Source of the DNA: Chitinophaga pinensis
Lineage (GTDB): Bacteria > Bacteroidota > Bacteroidia > Chitinophagales > CAIOSU01
Assembly: GCA_945901065.1 (NCBI GenBank)
Contig: CAMDKI010000004.1
Span: 167,247-231,246, forward strand
Direction of reading: 5' to 3'
DNA: 64,000 nucleotides
Shown in pieces: positions 18,901 through 26,663 of the stretch (position 1 is its first letter; every line of letters starts with the position of its first letter). The notes under the pieces were generated by a model. The model did not search any database, had not been told where the DNA came from, and saw nothing but the letters and a program-made list of their open reading frames with translations. Made by a program: the position numbers and the translations under genes.

Positions 18901-21900
18901 GCTGCCAATTGGTGCCAACATTGGCGCCAGTAGCTGTGTTTACCGCTAGCCCTACAACTGCTTGTGGCAGTGCCACCGTGCAGTTTACCGATCAGTCAAC
19001 CAACGGCCCTAGCAATTGGGAATGGAATTTCCCAGGCGGTACACCTGCAACATCAACATTGCAAAACCCAAGTATTAGCTATACTACCCCAGGGGTGTAT
19101 GCTGTAACGCTTGTTGCCATAAATTCCGCTGGTAGAGACACCACCGTAACCCAAAGCTTTATTACCATAAATGCCATTCCTACGGTATCGGTTGTGGGCA
19201 CTAATCCACTATGCGCAGGGCAAACCAACGGTGTAGCATCGGCAACAGGTTCGGGTGGCACGCCTCCGTATACCTATTTATGGTCAAATGGCAGCACTAC
19301 GGCCAACCTAAGTGCATTGGGCACGGGTACTTTTAGTGTTACCTTAACCGATAGCAGGGGCTGCAGCGTTACAGGTTCAACAACCCTAACGGCACCTTTG
19401 GCTATAACGGCTACCGCGGTTACTACTGCAGCGTTTTGTGGCAATGCAAACGGTACAGCCAGCGTATCCATAACCGGGGGCACAGCGCCATTTACGGTAA
19501 ACTGGAGCAATGGTGGCTCGGGCGCTAGCCTTACTGGCTTGGCATCGGGCGCTTATACATATACCGTAACCGATAACAATGGTTGCACCCGCACGGGCTC
19601 AACTACCGTGGCAGCCAATAACAATGGCCCTACCTTAGCTTTTAACATCCAAAACGTTAGTTGCAATGGAGGTTCAAATGGTGCTGTTACGGCTACTGTA
19701 ACAGGTGGCACTGCACCATACAGCTATGCATGGGGCAATGGTGGTCAAACCAATACCATCAGCAGTTTAACTGCCGGCAACTATAGCATTACCGTTACCG
19801 ACGCAAATGGCTGCACGGTTTCAACTACCGTATTTGTTAGTGCGCCAGCAGCTATTGCTGTTACTGCTACCACATCGCCAGCAACTTGCGGAAACAACAA
19901 TGGTTCGGTATCGGCCAGTGTAACTGGCGGCACCAGCCCTTACACTTATGCTTGGAGCGGCGGCGGCAATACCGCAACCATCAATAATAGGGCATCTGGC
20001 TCGTATACTGTTACTGTTACTGATAGTCGCTCTTGCACCGCAACGGCTACCTTTAATATTAGCAATGTGGGTGGCCCTAATGTTACTACCAGCAAAAAAG
20101 ATGTAAGCTGCAACGGCGGTAGCAATGGTACGGCTTCGGCTTCTGTAACAGGCGGCACCGCACCTTATGTATTGAACTGGAGCAACGGAGTTAGTGGCAC
20201 TAGCCTTACAAACTTAATAGCTGGTAGCTATACTGTAACCGTAACCGATGCCAATGGATGTGCTTCGCTAGCTACTGTTGTTATTGGTCAGCCAGCGGCT
20301 ATAGCAGTACTGGGAAATGCAACCAATAGTGCCTGCGGTGCCAGTAATGGCTCAGCTACTGCTACTGTAACAGGTGGAACTGCTCCATATAATTATAGTT
20401 GGAGTAATGGTGGCAATACTAGCACTATTAGCAACTTACCTGCCGGAGTATACGCAGTAACGGTGAGCGATGCTAACACATGCACGGGCACCGCCACTGC
20501 AACCGTTTCACAGCTGTTAGCACCTACTGTAAGCATAGTCAAAACAGATGCATCGTGCTTTGGGGCGAATGATGGAGCAGCAACTGCTACCGTAGCTGGG
20601 GGTGTTGCACCATATACTTTTGCTTGGAGTGGTGGGTTAAGTGGGCAGGCGGTTACAGGCTTGTTGGCGGGCAATTACGCCCTTACCGTTACCGATGCCA
20701 ACAACTGCGCTACCATTACCAATGTGGTTATTGCCCAACCTACTAAAATTGTAATTGGCAATACGGTAACCGATGCTACTTGTGGCAATGCTGATGGAGA
20801 AATTGCGACCAATACTTCTGGCGGAAGCGCACCTTATGCTTTCCTTTGGGGAAGTGGCCAAGTATCGCCCGATTTGATAAACTTGGTTTCTGGAGCCTAT
20901 TCACTTACCGTTTCTGATCAAAACGGCTGTTATGCCGACACTTTAATTGTGGTATCGAATATTGGAGGTCCAACTGTTACTTTAAACATAGTGGGCAATA
21001 ACTGTAACGGACAAAACAATGGAAGTATTTCGGCTGCAGTTTCTGGTGGCAGTGCACCATACACCTATCTATGGAGCAATGCGGTCACCACGGCATCAAT
21101 AAGCAACCTAACCAGTGGTACCTATACCTTAACCGTAACCGATGCTACCGGTTGTATTGCGGTGCGTTCGGCTACCATTAGCCAACCAAGCCAATTGCAA
21201 TTGCAGGTGTACCATGTTGATGCATCATGTGGCATAGCCAATGGCCAAGTGGGTGTATTGGCTGCAGGTGGTGTTGCGCCATACAATTACCTATGGTCGA
21301 ACGGAAGTAGCGCACAACAGTTGCAAAACTTGCCACAAGGCCTGTATAGTGTAACCGTAACTGATGCCAATAACTGCAATGCTAACTTGAGTGTATTGGT
21401 TGATAGCCTATCGGTGCTTGATGTGGTAGCAACTATAAGTGCTGAAACCTGCCCAGGTGCTGCTAATGGAGCCATTAGTATTGCAGTTAATAGTGGTGTT
21501 CCTCCATTTACCTTTACTTGGTCAAATGGCTTTAACACCCAAAATGGCAGCGGATTAGCTGCTGGTAACTACAACATTACCGTAACCGATGCCAGCGGTT
21601 GTGTAAGCACGTTAAATCTGAACGTTCCTGCCGCGGCACCTTTGGTATTGAATGGCTCAGTAATAGCTATTGTTTGCGGTTCGAAGGTGGGAGAGGTAGA
21701 GGTAGTAGTTTCAGGTGGTGTTGCGCCTTATGATTATGTTTGGAGCACTACCGATACTGGACAAAGTATTTTTGTAGTGTTTGATGGTAACTATGCCGTA
21801 ACAGTTACTGATGCAAGCGGATGCCAACAAACTACCTCGGTGTTTGTGCCAAGGGGCAGTGGCCCATTGTTAAGTACTTACGTTACACCCGACACGCTAA

Positions 21901-22352
21901 ACGCTGCGAATGGAACCGCAACTACCGTTCCTTCGAATGGTAATGCACCATTTACCTATGCTTGGAGCGATGGACAAACCACGGCAACTGCTGCTGGTTT
22001 AGCTGCAGGTACTTATGTAGTAACCGTAACCGATGCTGACGGATGCGCAACTTCCGATACGGTAAACATTAGCTTATACACTAGCTTAGTTGAAGGACTA
22101 AGTGAAGCGAATGTAAGCCTATGGCCAAACCCTACAACGGGCAAATTCACCATAAACTTTACCAGTTTAACTGGCATTGCCAACATTACGGTGTTTGATG
22201 CGCTAGGTAAGCTGGTAATGACCCAAGAAAATGATATTTTAGCTTACCCTTCGGTTGAGGTTGATTTGAGTAGTTTTGCCGGAGGTGTTTATATGGTTCG
22301 TATCAATCGGGATGGTGAAATGCTCCATTATAGGTTGGTGCTGGCCAAGTAA
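15954..22352 (+). CDS. giant secreted M43 metalloprotease with PKD domains, thirteen SprB repeats and T9SS sorting domain
   Basis: 2,132 residues, 51 bp after the previous gene. The signal peptide ends at SANAQ. Protease domain: VVHIIHNGD, zinc motif HEVGHWLGLRH (271-281), CGVDDFCNDTP, Met-turn NYMDYTNDACMNIFT. A carboxypeptidase-regulatory-like beta domain follows (LTGQVRDAG to YNVYGGKWGYV), then a jelly-roll region, two adjacent PKD domains, a choice-of-anchor-J-like domain (EDFESNSF to NIYLDDIVVSGC) and a third PKD domain. Thirteen SprB-type repeats (about 1081-2044) precede the T9SS tail (LWPNPTTGKFTINF to HYRLVLAK). Each repeat has two cysteines except the last, which keeps only the second. 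The stalk of beta repeats would project the protease from the surface, or could serve adhesion or gliding; this is inference. Confidence 0.9.
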   Translation: MNKISVIKKRGMLLVFLASFFSFFSANAQTGIPFQLPHNGTLPVQYDHCGIMYADSVLRSTVPGAPTLNDFEGWLQKEIVKQKQIQQNKSGRAAIITIPVVVHIIHNGDAVGSNENIAASRVISQIDILNKDFRRRNADTVNTPVAFRPVAADVEIEFCLALRDPNGNVLAEPGIHRVQRTETNWSSTTTIDNTLKPATIWDPNQYFNMWSVDFGGNGLLGYAQFPEGSGLAGMPTGAQAANSDGVVVVFSSFGASGAANAPYNQGRTMTHEVGHWLGLRHIWGDGGCGVDDFCNDTPDSDAAKRGCTANTVSCGNTNMVQNYMDYTNDACMNIFTRDQKTRMQTVMAVCPRRASLINSTVCTPLIQVALTGQVRDAGTLVGVPNARVRILGVGNNFSYNTTADANGNFAITVNQGTYNVYGGKWGYVTAEVANRTFTAPSASVTVNIAKGYYDDFIMDFGWTVTGTATTGDWERGAPAGTLNGTAQSNAGADVTNDFGSDAYITGNAGGTAGADDVDGGTTILTSPVFDLTTYNLPYLSYYRWWYNDGGSGNFDDTLIISVSNGTTSVVIDRIGPGTNSGNSWSFRNYNLNTLIAKSANMRFVVTTGEYGAGHIVEAGLDLFKVVDSLTIVNQPPTPLFTSTTAAICVGQTVTYTDQSAGSPSSRLWTFQGGTPATSTAANPTVTYNTAGTYNVVLASTNTFGTNTLTQTGYVTVTTPQTNFTANVTQGCGTLTVQFTDQSTCNPTAWSWSFPGGTPATSTARNPTVVYNAPGNYPVSLTVNGITNTQNGYITVGTTGNLLSEDFESNSFVTNGWTLQNPDNGITWAINTTAGNTSGTRSAGINLFNYTTNGQRDGLISPVLNLSSVSNTVLNFKHAHRRRTQTQRDSLIVYISTDGGATWPNRVLATGENGTGNFATNATTNGPEFIPAIAEDWCGPGAVGAGCFTINLGAFDGQANVRIKFESFNNLGNNIYLDDIVVSGCQLVPTLAPVAVFTASPTTACGSATVQFTDQSTNGPSNWEWNFPGGTPATSTLQNPSISYTTPGVYAVTLVAINSAGRDTTVTQSFITINAIPTVSVVGTNPLCAGQTNGVASATGSGGTPPYTYLWSNGSTTANLSALGTGTFSVTLTDSRGCSVTGSTTLTAPLAITATAVTTAAFCGNANGTASVSITGGTAPFTVNWSNGGSGASLTGLASGAYTYTVTDNNGCTRTGSTTVAANNNGPTLAFNIQNVSCNGGSNGAVTATVTGGTAPYSYAWGNGGQTNTISSLTAGNYSITVTDANGCTVSTTVFVSAPAAIAVTATTSPATCGNNNGSVSASVTGGTSPYTYAWSGGGNTATINNRASGSYTVTVTDSRSCTATATFNISNVGGPNVTTSKKDVSCNGGSNGTASASVTGGTAPYVLNWSNGVSGTSLTNLIAGSYTVTVTDANGCASLATVVIGQPAAIAVLGNATNSACGASNGSATATVTGGTAPYNYSWSNGGNTSTISNLPAGVYAVTVSDANTCTGTATATVSQLLAPTVSIVKTDASCFGANDGAATATVAGGVAPYTFAWSGGLSGQAVTGLLAGNYALTVTDANNCATITNVVIAQPTKIVIGNTVTDATCGNADGEIATNTSGGSAPYAFLWGSGQVSPDLINLVSGAYSLTVSDQNGCYADTLIVVSNIGGPTVTLNIVGNNCNGQNNGSISAAVSGGSAPYTYLWSNAVTTASISNLTSGTYTLTVTDATGCIAVRSATISQPSQLQLQVYHVDASCGIANGQVGVLAAGGVAPYNYLWSNGSSAQQLQNLPQGLYSVTVTDANNCNANLSVLVDSLSVLDVVATISAETCPGAANGAISIAVNSGVPPFTFTWSNGFNTQNGSGLAAGNYNITVTDASGCVSTLNLNVPAAAPLVLNGSVIAIVCGSKVGEVEVVVSGGVAPYDYVWSTTDTGQSIFVVFDGNYAVTVTDASGCQQTTSVFVPRGSGPLLSTYVTPDTLNAANGTATTVPSNGNAPFTYAWSDGQTTATAAGLAAGTYVVTVTDADGCATSDTVNISLYTSLVEGLSEANVSLWPNPTTGKFTINFTSLTGIANITVFDALGKLVMTQENDILAYPSVEVDLSSFAGGVYMVRINRDGEMLHYRLVLAK

Positions 22353-22384
22353 ACTTGGGCTATGGACTTAACTTACAGCAAATG

Positions 22385-24523
22385 ATGAAAAACACTATAA
22401 AGGCCTTGACTATTAGTCTAGGCCTTTTTATTACTCCTGCAGCAATTGCCCAAACCGGCGCTCATTGCGGATACGACGAACTTCACCAGTATAACCTTGC
22501 CAACGACCCTGGTTATGCGCAGCGGTTACGAAGTATCGAATCGGCTATAGAGCAGAATCAAGTGAACGGCAGTGTGGCTCGAAAAACGGCATTAATAACC
22601 ATACCAGTTGTAGTGCACGTGGTGCACAATGGAGAAGCAGTTGGGGTAGGTGGCAACATATCGGAGGCGCAGGTATTGTCGCAAATTTTGGTATTGAACA
22701 ATGATTATCGTTTTTTAAATGCCGATGCTTCGTTGATTCCAAGTGTGTTTCAATCATTGGCGACAGATATGAGCATTGAGTTTTGTCTTGCTGTGCGCGA
22801 CCCTGACGGTAATCCATTTTCGGGTATTGAGCGCATTAATGGCGGCCAAGCCACTTGGACCATGAGCGATGTGGAGACTGACTTAAAACCTACCACTATT
22901 TGGGACCCAACCAAGTACCTGAATATATGGACTTTACAACTTGGTGGGGCAAACGCTGGTACCTTAGGTTACTCATCTAAACCAGGGCAAAACCCCGATA
23001 CCGATGGGGTAGTGGTGCAGTACAAATACTTCGGTACCACTGGCAATGTGGTGTCGCCTTTTAATAAAGGACGCACTGCTACGCATGAAGTTGGTCACTT
23101 TTTTGGCCTCGACCATTTGTGGGGTTTGGGCGAACCAAACTTGAGTAGTTGCGCTGACGATGATGGCATTGCTGATACGCCCATTCAATCAAAAGCTAAT
23201 TATAGCTGTCCTAGTTTTCCTTCTGTATCGTGCTCCAACGGCCCCAATGGTGATATGTTTATGAACTATATGGACTATGTAAACGATGCTTGTATGTATA
23301 TGTTTACGGCTGGCCAAAAGGGTAGGGTAGATAATGTACTCAGCGTTGCCCGCGGAGATTTAGCCAATTCAACAGCCTGCACGCTGTATATGCTTGATGC
23401 CGCTTTGGTATCGGTAGTTTACCCGAGCACCACTGTATGTCAAAATACCTTTTCGCCTGTGATACTAGTACGCAACAGTGGTTCGCAAACCATTACTAGT
23501 TTGTTGGTGAATATGGTAATTGATCAAAGCACCTTTAGGCAACAACAATGGACAGGCAGCCTTGCCACGGGCGAGTCGGTTTATATTCCCATCAATGCTG
23601 TTACACTTGCCGATGGTTTGCACGAAATGAATTTTTACATCAGCAACCCCAATAATGGTACCGACCAATTGGCTAGCAACGACACTAAAGATTTTAATAT
23701 TACTGTAGCCAACGAGGCCGGTATTTTTGCTTTGTCGCTGCCGGTAGTAGAGGGGTTTGAAAGTGTTAACTATCCGCCAACATTGTGGGAGGTTACCTCC
23801 GTGGGTGGCGCTTCGGGTGCTTGGGCACTATCCACCGAAGGTGGTTTTGCGGCGTCTCCTAATGGAGTTAAAGTTGACTTTTTTACAGGCAATACCGCTA
23901 ACCAAAAGCAAGCATTAACTACGCCTTACTTTGAAGTACCCGCTGGCGAAATTGCCGCATTGAGCTTTAGTTATGCTTATGCTCGCAAAGACAGTGCCTC
24001 CAACGATTCGCTTAACCTATATTTTAGTCTTGATTGTGGTGATAGCTGGGTTTCGTTTTGGAGCAGAAATGGATTACGCTTGCAAACCACCGCCATACAA
24101 AACATTGCGTTTGTGCCCACTGCCACCGACTGGGAACGCATTGGCGGAGTAAGACTACCACAGGTGCAAGGCCAAGGTAGGGTTCGTATTAAGTTCGAGG
24201 CTGTATCAAACAATGGCAACAACATTTATCTGGATGATATCAATATCGAAAATTGGACGGTAGGGTTAACTGAACAGCAATTAAAACGCAACATTGCTAT
24301 TTACCCCAATCCAGCCAGCCATATTTGCACTATAAGTGCCAGTGGTATGCCTGGCGAGTCAATGATTCGTATTTATAACCTACAAGGTAAATTGGTTCTA
24401 AGCACATCCAACCAATTAGGCGCAGACACTGTGGTTGATGTTTCTGATTTTGCGAGCGGCCTGTACCTAGTAAAGGTAATTAGCACTGGTGGTGATGCGT
24501 TCCAGAAGCTGGTGATAGAGTAA
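22385..24523 (+). CDS. secreted M43 metalloprotease with T9SS sorting domain (short paralogue)
   Basis: 712 residues from the second of two adjacent ATGs (22382 or 22385), giving the signal peptide MKNTIKALTISLGLFITPAAIAQ. Same protease domain as the two upstream genes: VVHVVHNGEAVG, HEVGHFFGLDH at 234-244, ADDDGIADTP, MNYMDYVNDACMYMFT. After it come a CARDB-like beta domain (LVRNSGSQTITSLLVNM), a choice-of-anchor-J-like jelly roll (VVEGFESVNYPP to NIYLDDINIENW) and a T9SS domain (IYPNPASHICTI to AFQKLVIE). It lacks PKD and SprB repeats. The gap to the previous gene is about 30 bp and a terminator follows, so it closes the presumed operon. Substrate unknown. Confidence 0.9.
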   Translation: MKNTIKALTISLGLFITPAAIAQTGAHCGYDELHQYNLANDPGYAQRLRSIESAIEQNQVNGSVARKTALITIPVVVHVVHNGEAVGVGGNISEAQVLSQILVLNNDYRFLNADASLIPSVFQSLATDMSIEFCLAVRDPDGNPFSGIERINGGQATWTMSDVETDLKPTTIWDPTKYLNIWTLQLGGANAGTLGYSSKPGQNPDTDGVVVQYKYFGTTGNVVSPFNKGRTATHEVGHFFGLDHLWGLGEPNLSSCADDDGIADTPIQSKANYSCPSFPSVSCSNGPNGDMFMNYMDYVNDACMYMFTAGQKGRVDNVLSVARGDLANSTACTLYMLDAALVSVVYPSTTVCQNTFSPVILVRNSGSQTITSLLVNMVIDQSTFRQQQWTGSLATGESVYIPINAVTLADGLHEMNFYISNPNNGTDQLASNDTKDFNITVANEAGIFALSLPVVEGFESVNYPPTLWEVTSVGGASGAWALSTEGGFAASPNGVKVDFFTGNTANQKQALTTPYFEVPAGEIAALSFSYAYARKDSASNDSLNLYFSLDCGDSWVSFWSRNGLRLQTTAIQNIAFVPTATDWERIGGVRLPQVQGQGRVRIKFEAVSNNGNNIYLDDINIENWTVGLTEQQLKRNIAIYPNPASHICTISASGMPGESMIRIYNLQGKLVLSTSNQLGADTVVDVSDFASGLYLVKVISTGGDAFQKLVIE

Positions 24524-24546
24524 AATTGCATTTGCAATAAAACAAA

Positions 24547-24573
24547 AACGCCCGGTGTATAGCGCCGGGCGTT
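24547..24573. terminator. bidirectional terminator between convergent genes
   Basis: Perfect 9-bp stem AACGCCCGG/CCGGGCGTT with a 9-nt loop, an A-run upstream and a T-rich tract downstream. It lies between the last protease gene and the convergent cytochrome/copper-protein gene. Confidence 0.85.
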
Positions 24574-24653
24574 CTTGTTTTTCTCAAATGTTTATCCTCA
24601 GTTTCCTGATAATACAAATACGGGTGTTGTGTTTTAAAGCTTACAGATTCATG

Positions 24654-26375
24654 CTACTTGCTAATCAGGAATTTCAAAGTATGTACCTTGTCGTCAATCG
24701 AAAGGCGCATAAAGTACACTCCTTGACTTAAAGTACCACCATCTAATTGGTACTGATGCTGACCAACAGTTTGCTGCTCGTTAGTTGCCATTACCATCAT
24801 TTTCTCGCCAAGTAGGTTTACCACTTCTACGGTTACTACCGAGGCATTTTCGTTGAGAAAATATTCAATGTTGGCAAGCCCTGATGCGGGATTCGGGAAA
24901 ACATTCAAGCCAATTGAACTATTGCCGGTAATAGCGGCTACGCCGTTTGGCACAGAGTCTTTCAGACAAGGTGCTTCATAGGTTTCGCTGCTACAAGTTG
25001 AGGTCCAGGTTGGGTTAGGCAGAATGTCATAAACACCATCAACATACTGCACATAGTATATCATCATTTCGTCTTCGGATGTAAATCCGAACGTAACCGC
25101 CCTTGAACCAAAGTTCTGGAAAGTAGCTTCATGTATCAATCCGTTGGATACTTGCCCATTATTTATGGTGTCGGCTAGGTTTAGGAAAGGCTCAAAAACC
25201 GAAGTAGGGGGATGTTCCCAATCGTAAACACCGGTATCAAAGCCTTGTAGGTAATTGAAGCTGCCATCATAAATCATGCGGCCTTTACTACCATCGGCGT
25301 TTTTAAGGAAAATATCGTAGTTTTTGCCATATTTGTGAGTATGCGATGTTAGTGTCCAAATGCTTGCGTTGCTCAAGCTATTGCTTGCCGAAAAAGTAAC
25401 GGGCTGGTTGTTGTTGGGTATAAATATGCCAAGGTTGGTTATCAAACTCGATTTCATTTCCTTTTCGGCATTACCCTTTGGTTGCGTAAACACATTTATA
25501 TATACCTCGCCTGCAAGAATATCATTGTTGTAATTGAACATGTGGAAGTTAAGATCCAACGATTCGTCAGGGTTCCATTTGTAGGCAGTGCCGTTTGGCA
25601 ATTGGTAGGTTTCGTTATTTTGCCAAGCCATTACATATTCCTTGTCGCTGTCAAAGGCCGTTAGCGGGTTCAACGGGGTTAAACCTTGAGGCCAGTTTTG
25701 GGCGGTACCGTTTTTAAATTTACGCAGGATAAAGTGATGCGACTCATCGTTGAACACAATCTCCAGTCCCGTTACTTCTAGCGTATCAGCAACTTTCAAA
25801 TCGTACTTTTGAAAAAACTCCGACTCTTCGTTTGGCTCAAAAAAGATAGGCCCCATGTGAATTTGAAACCCTTCGCAGGATTTTGGCGGGGTTGGCTGTT
25901 CCAGCTTCGGCAGTCCGCCTATGGTGTAGTACTCATCAATTAGTGCCTTGTTTACTGGCGAACCAGTTTCGGGCGCACCAAAAAGAATCCATTGGCGTAT
26001 CAGTTCTATTTCCTGATCCAATAGTGGTTCGGTGCCCGATAGCATGGCAGCGCCTTCGCTCTCGTCAAGCGCCAAATCGCTGCTGAGGCAGTTGGCTACT
26101 TTACGCAACAAAAAACTACGCGCTGGGTAGCCTGGGTCAATGTATTTGTCGTCTTTGCCCAATGCAGTGCTGTTTGTTGGTGCCACGCCTACCAAGGCAT
26201 TGTATAAATCGTTACTGGGCAAGGTAACATTAAAGTCTTGCAAATCGCCGCCGTGGCAGCCAGCGCCAGCACAATTGGTGTTTAGCAACGTGTATACTTG
26301 CTGCCAAGTGTCTTGGGCATTGGTATACAAGTTTAGAACCAGAGAGAGGACAATTACCCCATAAAGCTTTTTCAT
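24654..26375 (-). CDS. secreted protein: CX4CH cytochrome-like domain, copper type II monooxygenase-like domain, T9SS sorting domain
   Basis: 573 residues. The signal peptide ends near TNAQ (21). Residues 25-150 resemble a monohaem cytochrome c: NCAGAGCHGG (C35, C40, H41, a CX4CH spacing rather than CXXCH), then LRKVANCL and a later Met in AAMLSGTEPLLDQEIELIRQWI that could be the axial ligand. The middle part resembles peptidylglycine-monooxygenase-type copper domains: HMGPIFFEP, NDESHHFIL (His-His) and LTSHTHKYG (HxH). The C-terminus (VFPNPASGLANIEY to HTLKFLISK) is a T9SS sorting domain. An extracellular oxidative role is inferred; substrate unknown. It is a close paralogue of the neighbouring gene at 26664. 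Confidence 0.75.
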   Translation of the reverse strand: MKKLYGVIVLSLVLNLYTNAQDTWQQVYTLLNTNCAGAGCHGGDLQDFNVTLPSNDLYNALVGVAPTNSTALGKDDKYIDPGYPARSFLLRKVANCLSSDLALDESEGAAMLSGTEPLLDQEIELIRQWILFGAPETGSPVNKALIDEYYTIGGLPKLEQPTPPKSCEGFQIHMGPIFFEPNEESEFFQKYDLKVADTLEVTGLEIVFNDESHHFILRKFKNGTAQNWPQGLTPLNPLTAFDSDKEYVMAWQNNETYQLPNGTAYKWNPDESLDLNFHMFNYNNDILAGEVYINVFTQPKGNAEKEMKSSLITNLGIFIPNNNQPVTFSASNSLSNASIWTLTSHTHKYGKNYDIFLKNADGSKGRMIYDGSFNYLQGFDTGVYDWEHPPTSVFEPFLNLADTINNGQVSNGLIHEATFQNFGSRAVTFGFTSEDEMMIYYVQYVDGVYDILPNPTWTSTCSSETYEAPCLKDSVPNGVAAITGNSSIGLNVFPNPASGLANIEYFLNENASVVTVEVVNLLGEKMMVMATNEQQTVGQHQYQLDGGTLSQGVYFMRLSIDDKVHTLKFLISK

Positions 26376-26606
26376 TCGGTACAGGTTTTTAGTTGATAAA
26401 TTAATAACGGTGTAGTTTGTTTGCGGTAGCTAACAATCGTTAGTCAATTTATGTAAATTCTCATAGGCCACAAATGCATAGAGGCCTAATAACCTGTTTA
26501 GGGTAATTGCGTTTATTGGTGTTAAACAATTGATAATGAACAGTTCGTGAAAATTCCAATAGCGTTTTTATGACCAAAATCATAAAAAACCTAATGGATG
26601 GGGCAC

Positions 26607-26641
26607 AAAAAAGCCCTGCTAAAAATTTAGCAAGGCTTTTT
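26607..26641 (-). terminator. intrinsic terminator between the two paralogous copper/haem proteins
   Basis: Near-perfect stem AAAAAGCC-c-TGCTAAA paired with TTTAGCA-a-GGCTTTTT, flanked by A and T runs. It lies 22 bp past the stop of the 26664 gene, so the two paralogues are probably separate transcription units. Confidence 0.85.
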
Positions 26642-26663
26642 GAATATGGTATTTTAAATGGTA

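Noticed and set aside
13600..22090. CRISPR-like repeat array
   Set aside because: The periodicity of about 220 bp is the coding sequence of degenerate SprB protein repeats in frame, not identical repeats with unique spacers.
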